Virus record (IMG/VR): IMGVR_UViG_3300046011_006569
Location: 1-46,175 of that record
DNA: 46,175 bases
Direction: 5' to 3' (one strand)
Source of the DNA: a virus
Shown: positions 18,923 to 27,091 of the stretch, one piece after another
Layout of the letters: each line of letters begins with the position of its first letter
Position numbering within the stretch: position 1 is the stretch's first letter
The notes under the pieces: generated by a model
Seen by the model: only the letters and a program-made list of their open reading frames with translations
Told to the model about the DNA's origin: nothing
Databases searched by the model: none
Made by a program: the position numbers and the translations under genes

Positions 18923-19465
18923 TCACTTTGCCTTGACGAGCACGACGGTCATCGAGTAGTCCACGTGCGCCGCGTTGTGCTTGGTCGTGCCGCCGCGCTG
19001 CACGATCGAGCCAGGGTCACGCGAGCGCAGGTAGAAGCCGAAGATGGCCGTGCGGCCCACGGGCGCCTGCACCCAGTGCTTTCCGATGGTCCACGGCATC
19101 TGTCCCTCCTCGAGCTGCGCGAGCTTGAGCGCCACGCACACGTCGTGGCGCCGTGCCCACTCAGGGCTCGACATGCGGTGGTCTGGCGGCTGCGCGCACA
19201 TGCTGACGATGCGCACCTGCGGGTCGCGCGCGATGGCCTCGCACTCTGCCGCCGTGGGCAACCTAGCGCCGAGCTCTACTGCCACCTCACGCGCACGGCG
19301 CTCGGATGCACGCGCCCACACGATGCCCTGCTCGGCCTCAGGCCCGGTGGTGCGTAGCGGCTCGCGCGTCACGAGCAGCCCAGGCAGCGCCGCCAGCTCG
19401 ACCCACTCAGGCGCGCCAAAGTGCTCCAGCGCAGTCTCGTAGCGCCCGACGTTAGGCAGCGTCAC
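18923..19465 (-). CDS. Hypothetical protein (180 aa)
   Basis: GTG 19465 overlaps the preceding stop. Segments RLPTAAECEAIARDPQVRIV and AIFGFYLRSRDPGS give a beta/alpha pattern slightly like formylglycine-generating-enzyme (C-type-lectin-like) folds, where LPTEAEWE is typical; the match is weak. A peripheral virion or receptor-related protein is possible because the two adhesin-like genes lie just upstream. Confidence 0.6.
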   Translation of the reverse strand: MTLPNVGRYETALEHFGAPEWVELAALPGLLVTREPLRTTGPEAEQGIVWARASERRAREVAVELGARLPTAAECEAIARDPQVRIVSMCAQPPDHRMSSPEWARRHDVCVALKLAQLEEGQMPWTIGKHWVQAPVGRTAIFGFYLRSRDPGSIVQRGGTTKHNAAHVDYSMTVVLVKAK

Positions 19466-19665
19466 GACAGCCTCATCGCGCCGTCAGCCGTCACGGCGAT
19501 GGGCATCAGCACGCCAGCGCTCGTGCGGCCATACACGAGCACGCCAGGGCCCTTGGCGAGCGTCACGCTAGGCGTGCCTGCGTCGGCAATGGATAGCTCG
19601 CCCGTAGCCGTCACGCGAAGCGCGACCTGGGGACCAGTCGAGGTGCGACCGAAGGAGGGGAGCAT
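19462..19665 (-). CDS. Small tail-fibre-associated protein with YGR repeat (67 aa)
   Basis: Contains two copies of a short pattern: S-F-G-R-T-S-T-G-P-Q-V-A-L-R-V and VYGRTSAGVLMPIAV. The adhesin gene before it starts with the same pattern (LLYGRDANGNQVPLLVD). The unit (Y/F-G-R-x-x-x-G-x-x-x-P/A-L/I-x-V) may form a small beta repeat for attachment to the tail. Three nucleotides separate the two genes. Confidence 0.6.
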   Translation of the reverse strand: MLPSFGRTSTGPQVALRVTATGELSIADAGTPSVTLAKGPGVLVYGRTSAGVLMPIAVTADGAMRLS

Positions 19666-19668
19666 AGA

Positions 19669-20586
19669 TCAAGCCGCCTTCAATAGAAGCGTGTTGTCGC
19701 GAATCTGCGATGCTGTTTTGGCACTATTGGTTAAGCTAACCCAACCTACGATTCCGGCTCCTCCCAACAAAAGAGCCAGTTGTGTGAATGGGTTTGTGAA
19801 TGCTGCAAAAGAGCCGAGCGAAATGCTGCTTGTGCCACCTGCCGCTGATGAAACGACAAATCCGTCTACGTACAGAGTTAAAGTTACTGCCGACGAATTT
19901 GTCCTGTCTAGCACGATCGCCAAGTGAACAGGTCTTGATGTAATCAATCCAGCCGGTATTCCAATCGTGCCAACCGTACTGCCTGCTCGCTGAACTTCCA
20001 AACTAAACCCAATGTTAGAACCTCCGGTCGAAGTGCTAGTGATGTTGATAGCATTCGCGCCGATTCCAAAGTCATTCAAGATTAGTGGAAAAGTTCTTCC
20101 TACTACTACGATCCAAGAAAAGTCAAGTTGCAAGTACGCCTCAATCGTAATCGAGCTATTTTGCCATGCGGCGCTGAACGTATTTGCAGCGGTTAGCACT
20201 CCTTCGCTTGAGCTGTTGATTGCATATCCGCGAAGCCCGGTGCGTCCAGATGGCCACAATCCTTGGCTGGAAGGCGTAGTGCCTGGTGATGTGCTTCCTG
20301 CCGTTGCCTGTGCTGCACCTGCGGTGCCTTGATTTGCATATGGTCCAGCGCCGGATGGGATCCACGTGTAATCACCAACCGATGGCAAGCTGCCACCATT
20401 CCTTAATGTTCCAGAAGATAACGTGAGACCTGTGCCGACGTTGACCGCCGTGCCATCGCCTGCGGTGAGCTGCGAGCTGGTGCCAGGCCACGAAGTGCTA
20501 CCGCCGCTCGTCTGCACGATGCCGTTGCCGTCCACGAGTAGCGGAACCTGGTTTCCGTTTGCATCTCGGCCATAGAGTAGTGTCAT
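19669..20586 (-). CDS. Tail fibre/adhesin with concanavalin-like domain (305 aa)
   Basis: N-terminus MTLLYGRDANGNQVPLLVDG probably attaches to the tail. The rest (about 110-300) is a beta-sandwich of the LamG/concanavalin type: ITIEAYLQLDFSW, FGIGANAINITS, IGFSLEVQRAGST, VHLAIVLDRTNSSAVTLTLY, VDGFVVSSA. A host-surface glycan is the likely ligand. This domain's DNA (about 19680-20450) is clearly lower in GC than all flanks, which suggests domain exchange. GAGGAG lies before the ATG. Confidence 0.7.
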   Translation of the reverse strand: MTLLYGRDANGNQVPLLVDGNGIVQTSGGSTSWPGTSSQLTAGDGTAVNVGTGLTLSSGTLRNGGSLPSVGDYTWIPSGAGPYANQGTAGAAQATAGSTSPGTTPSSQGLWPSGRTGLRGYAINSSSEGVLTAANTFSAAWQNSSITIEAYLQLDFSWIVVVGRTFPLILNDFGIGANAINITSTSTGGSNIGFSLEVQRAGSTVGTIGIPAGLITSRPVHLAIVLDRTNSSAVTLTLYVDGFVVSSAAGGTSSISLGSFAAFTNPFTQLALLLGGAGIVGWVSLTNSAKTASQIRDNTLLLKAA

Positions 20587-20598
20587 CGTCGTGGCTCC

Positions 20599-20775
20599 TC
20601 AGTCGTTGTAGGTCTCGCGCTTCGACAGGTCGTCATCGTCGCCCACGAAGCGCATGCGCGGGCGCTCGTGGGACTCAGGTTGTGCGAGCATGGTGCGCAC
20701 CCAGTCGAGCAGCGGCTCTACGCCACGCGCAAGCGCAGCGGCACGTAGCTCGGACTGCGCAGCCCGCGAGAGCAT
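20599..20775 (-). CDS. Small acidic protein between lysin and fibre genes (58 aa)
   Basis: MLSRAAQSELRAAALARGVE..., ending in the acidic GDDDDLSKRETYND. The start overlaps the lysin stop (TGATG) and the stop lies 12 nt before the fibre start. Helical N-terminal half. Too small to place. A chaperone or regulatory peptide is possible. Confidence 0.55.
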   Translation of the reverse strand: MLSRAAQSELRAAALARGVEPLLDWVRTMLAQPESHERPRMRFVGDDDDLSKRETYND

Positions 20776-21515
20776 CACTTGCCGCCGCTCAGCGCATCGT
20801 TGCGCGCGTCGTGCATGGCCTTGGTCGCATCGGGTGCGACCATTTTGCGTAGCTCGAGCTGCTGGCTCTGCAGCGCGGCCACGATGGCCTCCACCGCGAC
20901 ACCAAGGGCCTTCGCAAACGCTTCGATCAACGATGCATCCATCTCTTGCTCCTCTTCAATCTCGACCCAGCCAGCAGCCTCGCTCGTGCGAAGGATGCTC
21001 AGCACGCGCGCTCGCACATCGCCAGCGGTGATGCGCCCGTCGCGGTTGCCGTCGAGCCCACTGTTTTGCGCGTAGACTCGACCGCGCGTGAACTTGGCGT
21101 TGGGCACGAGCTCGGTGGAGTCCTTCTCGCCGATTAGGAACGAGTCAGGCTTGCCTACGCCAGCGGGCCAAAAGACTTGCAGATACGCATCGCCAGGCAT
21201 GCGCCACTTGGGCATGCGCGCGAGGTACGCCTTGACGTAGTCGAGCTGCTGCACGGCGCTCATGGCTGCGAGTTGGTCGGTGGTGGTACCAAGCATCTTA
21301 GCCGTGCTGGGCATAAACTGGATCAACCCCGTGGCGCCGCCGCTCGGATTGCGCACGCTGGGCGACCACGTCCACGACGACTCGAACCCCATCAGCGACG
21401 CGAGCTCGCCCGGTGGGATGCCGACGTCGATTGCGACCTGGTAAAGCTTGCGCCGAAACTCTGGCGTCGTGCGCTGGATAAGATTTTTTACCTTAGGAAG
21501 CTTTCGAGCAGTCAC
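20775..21515 (-). CDS. Lytic transglycosylase-like endolysin with EF-hand-like loop (246 aa)
   Basis: Cuts peptidoglycan. SLT-type fold: GIPPGELASLMGFESSWTWS with the catalytic Glu, PSVRNPSGGATGLIQFMPST, then AVQQLDYVKAYLAR. After about residue 140 comes D-G-N-R-D-G-R-I-T-A-G-D, a full DxNxDGxIxxxD EF-hand/dockerin calcium loop. A C-terminal helix with a hydrophobic stretch (LIEAFAKALGVAVEAIVAAL) follows. GTG 21515 has GAGGAGG 8 nt upstream and overlaps the previous stop. No signal peptide, so it depends on a holin or is virion-bound. Confidence 0.78.
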   Translation of the reverse strand: MTARKLPKVKNLIQRTTPEFRRKLYQVAIDVGIPPGELASLMGFESSWTWSPSVRNPSGGATGLIQFMPSTAKMLGTTTDQLAAMSAVQQLDYVKAYLARMPKWRMPGDAYLQVFWPAGVGKPDSFLIGEKDSTELVPNAKFTRGRVYAQNSGLDGNRDGRITAGDVRARVLSILRTSEAAGWVEIEEEQEMDASLIEAFAKALGVAVEAIVAALQSQQLELRKMVAPDATKAMHDARNDALSGGK

Positions 21516-21757
21516 TGCACCACCTCCTCGCGTCGAATCACCGTTCCGCATGCGATGCACAGCGTGACGCCGTCGCTAATCTCGAGCGTCTGCGCATGGT
21601 ACACCTTGCGCGCGTCCCATGTCTCGCGGAACGCATCACCAACGATACAGATGGCGTCGTCGCTCGAGGTGGCACCACGAGGCGCGTGCAACACGTGGAG
21701 CCTGTACGGCAAGCCAACGTGGTCGTAGTAGGACACGTTCGCGCCGACGTTGATCAC
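21512..21757 (-). CDS. Hypothetical small protein with CxxC (81 aa)
   Basis: GTG 21757 (VINVGANVSYYDHVGLPYRL) overlaps the previous stop as CCGTGATC. Longer frames upstream are shadow. C-terminal LCIACGTVIRREE holds a CxxC that could bind zinc or form a disulphide. ARKVYHAQTLEIS is strand-like. Located inside the lysis cassette. Function unknown. Confidence 0.55.
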   Translation of the reverse strand: MINVGANVSYYDHVGLPYRLHVLHAPRGATSSDDAICIVGDAFRETWDARKVYHAQTLEISDGVTLCIACGTVIRREEVVQ

Positions 21758-22323
21758 GGTTTCTTCGGGCTCCACGCTTCGACGGTGTGCCATCTGTCCC
21801 AGCGTGCGGCGGCGCCGCGGAGCCCTGTAGCGCATGTCCCTCGCATGTACGCGCTGAGCCTGTCGCGCGCCTCTAGTTTGCGGCACATCGAAAGAGAGCC
21901 CACGGCCAGCGCCAACGCCTTGCGCGCTGCGAGCTTGCGGTCGGCCTGCAGCATGGCACCCGTCACGCGCGAGCCATCGGCCTTGGTGTACGACTTGAGC
22001 TGCCACACCGAGAACGACGTGCCACCATCACAGCGCGACCACCACCCGCCACCTGGCTTGCCTCGGTAGCAGGGCCCCACGTCCACATCCTGTGAGAGCG
22101 CGCTTTCCTCGAGCGCCAGCGCCAGCAGCAGCGCGGCCTCGCTCTTGTCGCTGAGCCCCGTGCCGCTCGCGTCGAGTGCCGCTGCTTCGATGGCCTCCGC
22201 GATGGCCTGATAGCGCGCACGCGCCTCGGCCTCTGTCTCGCTCCAGCCGGGAAACTTCTTCGCACTCGCCGGCGGCGCGAACGCCATCATCGCAGCCACG
22301 AGCCACGTCACCAGCGCGCTCAC
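21754..22323 (-). CDS. Secreted muralytic-like protein (189 aa)
   Basis: GTG 22323. A signal peptide (VSALVTWLVAAMMAFAPPAS-AKK) is followed by a helical domain: LLLALALEESALSQDVDVGP with a candidate catalytic Glu, GGTSFSVWQLKSY (like the S-F-G-L-x-Q block of lysozyme-fold enzymes), then LSMCRKLEARDRLSAYMRGT. Looks like a transglycosylase/lysozyme-type hydrolase exported by Sec. Cysteines (CYRG, SRCDGG, MCRKL, GTCATG) may form periplasmic disulphides. Overlaps its neighbours by GTGA. Confidence 0.65.
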   Translation of the reverse strand: MSALVTWLVAAMMAFAPPASAKKFPGWSETEAEARARYQAIAEAIEAAALDASGTGLSDKSEAALLLALALEESALSQDVDVGPCYRGKPGGGWWSRCDGGTSFSVWQLKSYTKADGSRVTGAMLQADRKLAARKALALAVGSLSMCRKLEARDRLSAYMRGTCATGLRGAAARWDRWHTVEAWSPKKP

Positions 22324-22763
22324 TTGCGCCCCTGCATGGCCCTGACGCTCTCGGCCAAGCTCTCGCCCGCCTTGGCTGCCTGCACGCCGATACCGAGCAG
22401 CGTGGCCGCGTCGGGAGCCTTGCCCTTCTCCGCAGCCTGCGCCGCGATGATGGCAGCGATGGCCGCGATGTGCGCCGCTCTCGCGCTGTCGTACGCCGTG
22501 GCGAGCGGGAGGCACAGTTGGTCGAGCTTGGTCACCGCTGCAACCCGCTTGGCATCGTCCATCGTCGCCGCATGGTCAGCGATGGCACGATAGGGCCGCG
22601 TGCACCGCTCCTCGACGATGGGCGCCGTGGCGTCGAGCATGTCACCGAGGCCGTTGCTGCTCGCGATGGCGACGTTGAGCGCGCTTACGCAGCCAGAGCA
22701 CCACGTCGAGATGATGAGCAGCACCAAGGCCGCGATGGTGAATGTGCGTTCGGGGTGTCTCAT
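22320..22763 (-). CDS. Exported lipoprotein-like protein (147 aa)
   Basis: Signal-like N-terminus MRHPERTFTIAALVLLIIST ending in WCSGC, a possible but imperfect lipobox. The mature part is helical and alanine-rich (RAAHIAAIAAIIAAQAAEKG). It could be an outer-membrane spanin-like subunit or a lipoprotein chaperone for the lysins. It is longer than typical o-spanins. Confidence 0.55.
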   Translation of the reverse strand: MRHPERTFTIAALVLLIISTWCSGCVSALNVAIASSNGLGDMLDATAPIVEERCTRPYRAIADHAATMDDAKRVAAVTKLDQLCLPLATAYDSARAAHIAAIAAIIAAQAAEKGKAPDAATLLGIGVQAAKAGESLAESVRAMQGRK

Positions 22764-22978
22764 GGCGTCTGTCCCTTCTTCGTCTTGCGCATGCGCTCGA
22801 GCGCCGCTGGCGCATCGGTGGTCAGTAGAGCTCGCAGCGCACCGACCATCTTTGCCTCGCGCTTGTAGCCGCGCTTCTCAAGCATGCCTTCGAGCTGGTG
22901 GAGCAACACCGAGAGCAGCGACAAGCCAGCGACGATCGCCACCACGAGCAGCACGTCGGGCAGCTCGGAAAGACTCAC
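22760..22978 (-). CDS. Small membrane protein, holin candidate (72 aa)
   Basis: One N-terminal transmembrane helix (LPDVLLVVAIVAGLSLLSVL) and a basic, helical C-terminal tail ending KKGQTP. Class III holin-like or i-spanin-like topology. GTG 22978 overlaps the upstream stop. Lies between another holin-like gene and the lipoprotein-like gene in the lysis cassette. Confidence 0.6.
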   Translation of the reverse strand: MSLSELPDVLLVVAIVAGLSLLSVLLHQLEGMLEKRGYKREAKMVGALRALLTTDAPAALERMRKTKKGQTP

Positions 22979-23355
22979 CGCCGCGGCCCTTTCATGGCGG
23001 CAACGATGCCCACTACCATGGTGGCGATGACCACGCCGACCTCGCGCGCCATGGGCGATAGGTCGGTCATGCTGCCGAGCAGCGACTGAGCCAAGAGAAA
23101 CGTGCCGCTCGAGCTCGTCACAATCCAGGTGCGATCGACGGTTGGCAGCTTGCTCTTGATCTCGGCGATGTCTGCTTCAATCCGCGCGAATCTGTCTTTG
23201 TTGCCGCGGCTCTCTTCAATCAACCGACGCAGCGCCGCAGCCGAGGCGATGGGGTCGCTCGAGATGACGTCGGCGTCATCGTCAGCCGGTGGCGATGGCG
23301 GGACCGAGAGAATGGGCATGGATGCGCTAGCGCCGTTCATATTCGAGGCTCCCAT
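22975..23355 (-). CDS. Holin-like membrane protein with coiled coil (126 aa)
   Basis: ATG 23355 (MGASNMNGASASMPILSVPP). A polar, coiled-coil middle (LRRLIEESRGNKDRFARIEA) is followed by two C-terminal hydrophobic segments (WIVTSSSGTFLLAQSLLGSM and VGVVIATMVVGIVAAM). This resembles phage proteins with a coiled coil before a membrane hairpin near holins. First gene of the lysis cassette after the tail fibre. Confidence 0.6.
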   Translation of the reverse strand: MGASNMNGASASMPILSVPPSPPADDDADVISSDPIASAAALRRLIEESRGNKDRFARIEADIAEIKSKLPTVDRTWIVTSSSGTFLLAQSLLGSMTDLSPMAREVGVVIATMVVGIVAAMKGPRR

Positions 23356-23357
23356 GG

Positions 23358-25166
23358 TCAGATGGCTCCGATATTGCCGACGATGTGGGCATCCCACTCG
23401 TATGTTTGTCCTGTGACTCCAAGCACCTCGAGGGTGATGTCGTTTCCGCTCACTGACCAACGCCAGTTAGTGGACGCATCGTCCTCATGGCTAAAACCTG
23501 TTTGGGTGCTGGAAACGACAGGTGCCGCGCTACCAGTGCGCTTGCACGCTGCGTAGGTGTACACCTGGGTTGCGTTGCCCTCCACGTCGGTGCGCTTGCC
23601 CACGAGGTAAGCCGTCAGCATTGCGACCGAAGAAACAGGCATCGAGATGGTTGCGCATGTCGTGTACGTGTTGTTCGTGGTCTGCACTCGCCCATGCTGG
23701 TGATGGTAGTGCTTGGTCGTTAGACCACCCGACACGCCGATCGGCGACATGTCAGCGGTGACGCCGTTGGGCGAGCGCGCTGCGAGCGCATGGCCTCCTG
23801 CGTAGAGCAGCTGCCCGCTGACCGGATTGGCCGTGGGGGCCGTCGCATAATCGGCGATGTACAGCACGCGGTCACCGGTGCCAGCAGGGAGTTCCGTCGC
23901 TGTCACAGCGGCACCGAGGCCGAGCACGACCGCTCTGCGCCCCGTGGCGACCTCCGCGACCTCGACCATGGGCTCTGCGCTGGTCTCGTCGAGCGAGAGT
24001 CGCACGCCGCCCTTGAGGCCCGTGCCGTGCGGCGAGCCCCCAGCGAGCGCAAGCGTGCCGCCGTTGCCGTTGCCTCCCAGCGAAGTCTGCGCGGCAATGG
24101 TCAGCGTTGTGCCGTTGCCGGTGGTCTTGTCCTCCTGGTTGATAAGCGGAGTTGCTAACGTTTCGTCAATAGCGATCGTGCCGCCGCTGGTCGGGCCTGG
24201 GATGTAAATATATGGACCGCCGCTAAGCCCAAGGCTGACGAAGTTGGTGCTATCAAGCACCAGATTGTTTCCAGACGTCAGCGTAATATCGCTTGGTGCT
24301 GTGACGGTGACACTGTTGCCATCGACGAACGTCGGATAGCTTGACGTGCCTAGCTCGACCACGTCGGCGTTGACTGCGCCGAACGCGAGCACCGTTGCAT
24401 CTGCCGCGTCGGCAAAGTCTCGCGCCTGCACCGTGAACGCCTGCGGCAAACGCACCTCGCCAGCTGTGGCGATGGGGTTTCCGCCTTGCGTAACTGCCAG
24501 ATACGACAGAGCCGTCGCGCTGTTGAGCTGCGTGCCCGAGACGTCTGCAGTTGCGCTCAGCACACCCGAGCCGTTGGTGATTACCACGCGGTCAGCCGTG
24601 AGCGAGCTTGGAAGGATGGCGTCGACCTTGGCCTTGTCTGCCGCCGACATGCTGCCAGCAGCCACCGAGCTTGCCGCAGTGATGGCAATGTTTGGCGATG
24701 CGCCGCCGCTCGACGTGATGGGCGCGCTAGCCGTCACGGTCGAGACGCCGCCAGAGGCCACGTTGCGCACGGCGCTGTTGACGATGCCAGTCCAGCCGAA
24801 CGCAGCCGAGCTCTCCGCGTTCTCGCCCACGCACGCGACCTCGAGGCTGGTGCCAGTGGCAGGAACCCACCACTTGCGCGTGGTGCTGTAGCTCGTGTCG
24901 AGCTGACCTAGCTGGTTAATGCCGCCGTTGATCGTGCACCGAAGGATCGCAGCCGTGCCAGCTGCGCCCGCTGTGATGGTGGCCACGCTGCCCAGCGTGC
25001 CGCTCGTGGCGATGGTGTATGTGCCGCTCGTCTCGTCCGTGCCGACGATGCTCCACGACACCGACGACACGCCCGTCAGCGATGTGAGCGTTGCGACAAC
25101 AGAACCTGCCGCGGTGGCCTGGTACTTGTTGACGCTGCCCGTAAATGTAAACGCAGGAGAAGGCAT
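23358..25166 (-). CDS. Tail fibre/spike protein (602 aa)
   Basis: Repetitive, Ser/Thr/Gly/Ala-rich and beta-structured. N-terminal Ig-like part (SVNKYQATAAGSVVATLTSL, then VSWSIVGTDETSGTYTI). A central SVAAGSMSAADKAKVDAI segment is typical of tail-fibre shafts. Next comes a beta-helix-like region (VTVTAPSDITLTSGNNLVLD). The C-terminal domain ends WDAHIVGNIGAI. Probably a trimer that binds the host. Its place after two small tail paralogues and before the holins fits a distal tail protein. Confidence 0.8.
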   Translation of the reverse strand: MPSPAFTFTGSVNKYQATAAGSVVATLTSLTGVSSVSWSIVGTDETSGTYTIATSGTLGSVATITAGAAGTAAILRCTINGGINQLGQLDTSYSTTRKWWVPATGTSLEVACVGENAESSAAFGWTGIVNSAVRNVASGGVSTVTASAPITSSGGASPNIAITAASSVAAGSMSAADKAKVDAILPSSLTADRVVITNGSGVLSATADVSGTQLNSATALSYLAVTQGGNPIATAGEVRLPQAFTVQARDFADAADATVLAFGAVNADVVELGTSSYPTFVDGNSVTVTAPSDITLTSGNNLVLDSTNFVSLGLSGGPYIYIPGPTSGGTIAIDETLATPLINQEDKTTGNGTTLTIAAQTSLGGNGNGGTLALAGGSPHGTGLKGGVRLSLDETSAEPMVEVAEVATGRRAVVLGLGAAVTATELPAGTGDRVLYIADYATAPTANPVSGQLLYAGGHALAARSPNGVTADMSPIGVSGGLTTKHYHHQHGRVQTTNNTYTTCATISMPVSSVAMLTAYLVGKRTDVEGNATQVYTYAACKRTGSAAPVVSSTQTGFSHEDDASTNWRWSVSGNDITLEVLGVTGQTYEWDAHIVGNIGAI

Positions 25167-25175
25167 GGTGTTACC

Positions 25176-25802
25176 TCAGGCCCAAGAGTCCTCGATCGCC
25201 GCGAGCACCTGCAAGGTGGTCGGGCTCCACGTGATGGGCAGCCACTGCGACCCAGTCCACATGAGGTGCAGATATGCCCACTTTTCCGCGCGAAAGTTGA
25301 TCGGTGTTCCACCGAAAATGATTGTGGACACATGATTGCTAGGAGCGGTGTTGGCCATGTTTACGCTTGCTCGCACAATGCGAAGCACGTGCCCAGTCTT
25401 TGGCACAGGTGACGTGCCTAGGATGGTGTAAATGCGATTGCCGGTCAGCGTCACCGGAATCATGAGCACGTCACGCGTCGCGCCCTGCACGGTCTGGTCG
25501 GCATCGTTGAGCGTAAGCAAGCGAAGGCCGATGCCAGCGTTGTTGCCGCTGAGTACAACCTGGCCAGTGACCGTCTCGGTGCCGCTGACGTTGAGCGCGC
25601 CTGCTACCGCAAGCGTGTTCGATGCGCCGATGGTGACGCCAGCGCTACCCGCAAGTGTCAACGCGCCGCTCGGGCTGTAGGTGCCGCCTGCGTTGCCATC
25701 GATCGCGCGCGACTGGTTCAAATCGATCTGGTTGATCTGCGCGGCTGTGATGGTGTCGACGTTGTCCGTCCACCCGGTTGGCTTTGCTCGTGAAAACGTC
25801 AT
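25176..25802 (-). CDS. Tail protein, tandem paralogue 1 (208 aa)
   Basis: MTFSRAKPTGWTDNVDTITA, then AQINQIDLNQSRAIDG and a beta-rich C-terminal domain (GNRIYTILGTSPVPKTGHVL, W-T-G-S-Q-W-L-P-I-T-W-S-P). The next gene upstream has the same length and plan, so they are tandem duplicates. Probably a short fibre, or a collar for fibre attachment. Confidence 0.7.
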   Translation of the reverse strand: MTFSRAKPTGWTDNVDTITAAQINQIDLNQSRAIDGNAGGTYSPSGALTLAGSAGVTIGASNTLAVAGALNVSGTETVTGQVVLSGNNAGIGLRLLTLNDADQTVQGATRDVLMIPVTLTGNRIYTILGTSPVPKTGHVLRIVRASVNMANTAPSNHVSTIIFGGTPINFRAEKWAYLHLMWTGSQWLPITWSPTTLQVLAAIEDSWA

Positions 25803-25811
25803 CGCATCACC

Positions 25812-26438
25812 TCACGACCACGAATCTTCAATCGCCAGCGCCAGGTCAATCGTGGTGGGCGACCACTCGACGGGATACCACGCCGAGCCGTCCCACATGA
25901 TGGACCAAAACGCGAACTTATCCTCGAGCAGATCGGTGTTGACTGCTCCACCAAAGTCGATGGTAGCGCGATGGCTGCTGGGCTTTGCGCTAGACAGATC
26001 ACGCAACGTGCGCACAATCTTGAGCATGTGCCCCGTGACTGGCACGGGCGAGGTTGCGAGCACCGTATAGATGCGATTGCCCGTCAACGCTGCCGGAATG
26101 CGAAACACATCCACCCGACCACCCTGAAACGCAAGGTCGGAGTCAGACGCATCAAACACGCGCTGCGACAGCTGACCGTTGCCTGACAGCACGAGTCCGC
26201 CTGTCTGCGTCTGCGTGCCAGACATCGCGAGCGTCCCTGCCACTGTCAGCGTGTTGGACGTGGTCACGTTGACGCCAGCCGAGCCGCCGAGCGTGATTCC
26301 TACGTTGGGCAGGTACGACCCACCAGCGGAGCCGTCGAGCGCACGCGAGATGTTGACGTCGACCTGGTTGAGCTGCGGCGCAGTGATGGCGTCCACACCA
26401 TCGGTCCAGCCTGCAGGTAGTGCGCGCGTGAACGTCAT
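25812..26438 (-). CDS. Tail protein, tandem paralogue 2 (208 aa)
   Basis: MTFTRALPAGWTDGVDAITA, PQLNQVDVNISRALDG, GNRIYTVLATSPVPVTGHML and W-D-G-S-A-W-Y-P-V-E-W-S-P align along the full length with the gene after it. Most differences are in the middle. ATG 26438 is supported by alignment with its twin and by an ATGA overlap with the YmfQ-like gene. The frame upstream is shadow. Confidence 0.7.
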   Translation of the reverse strand: MTFTRALPAGWTDGVDAITAPQLNQVDVNISRALDGSAGGSYLPNVGITLGGSAGVNVTTSNTLTVAGTLAMSGTQTQTGGLVLSGNGQLSQRVFDASDSDLAFQGGRVDVFRIPAALTGNRIYTVLATSPVPVTGHMLKIVRTLRDLSSAKPSSHRATIDFGGAVNTDLLEDKFAFWSIMWDGSAWYPVEWSPTTIDLALAIEDSWS

Positions 26439-27088
26439 ACGAACGTACTCCCAACGATTCCGACGCCAGCGATAAACGACGACCCGACGCCGATGCGATA
26501 GGACATCCAAGCCGGAATCATGCCGTCAATGAGCTCGGCGGCTCGAGCCTTTTGCTGCAGGAACTCGGTGTCAGTGAGTGCGCCCTGTTGCACTTGCACG
26601 CCGACGATGGCGCGGTTGCTGGTCCACTCGAATCCAGGTGGACCTGGATTGACGCCTGGCCAGTACACGACCTCGCCAGCCACTGGCACAAACACCAGCT
26701 GCACGAAGCTCGCGCCTAGCAGCTCCTCAAGCGCCGCGCTCATGTCGCCTACGGTCACGCCGATGAGACCACGCAGCCGCGAAGCCACGCGAGCCCTGCG
26801 CACCTGCACGCCATCGCTCGAGCTAGGACGGGTGCGACACGCCGTCTCCCACGACGTCAGCGTCTCGAGCATGCGCGCTGGGATGAGCGAGCACCGCGCG
26901 CGCCCAGCTGCCACCCACGCCACAGTCACGCCAAGCGCCTGCGCCAGCGCCTCGGGGTAGACCTCGGAGTCGGCGGTCACGTCGAGGTACGGCGTGAGCG
27001 CGTCAAGCAACGCCTCGTGCTCGAGCTCGACAGTGTGTTTCTGCCCGCCCCAGCGGCGAGGAAACGGAGAGCGGCCCCACCTAGCCAT
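26435..27088 (-). CDS. YmfQ/Mu gp48-like tail protein (217 aa)
   Basis: Acts at the baseplate rim between baseplate J and the fibres. The N-terminal helical domain (LLDALTPYLDVTADSEVYPE, ALAQALGVTVAW) and C-terminal LIDGMIPAWMSYRIGVG fit the DUF2313 pattern in size and position: directly after the J-like gene and before fibre genes. Family match is by synteny and general pattern. Confidence 0.55.
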   Translation of the reverse strand: MARWGRSPFPRRWGGQKHTVELEHEALLDALTPYLDVTADSEVYPEALAQALGVTVAWVAAGRARCSLIPARMLETLTSWETACRTRPSSSDGVQVRRARVASRLRGLIGVTVGDMSAALEELLGASFVQLVFVPVAGEVVYWPGVNPGPPGFEWTSNRAIVGVQVQQGALTDTEFLQQKARAAELIDGMIPAWMSYRIGVGSSFIAGVGIVGSTFV

Positions 27089-27091
27089 GGG

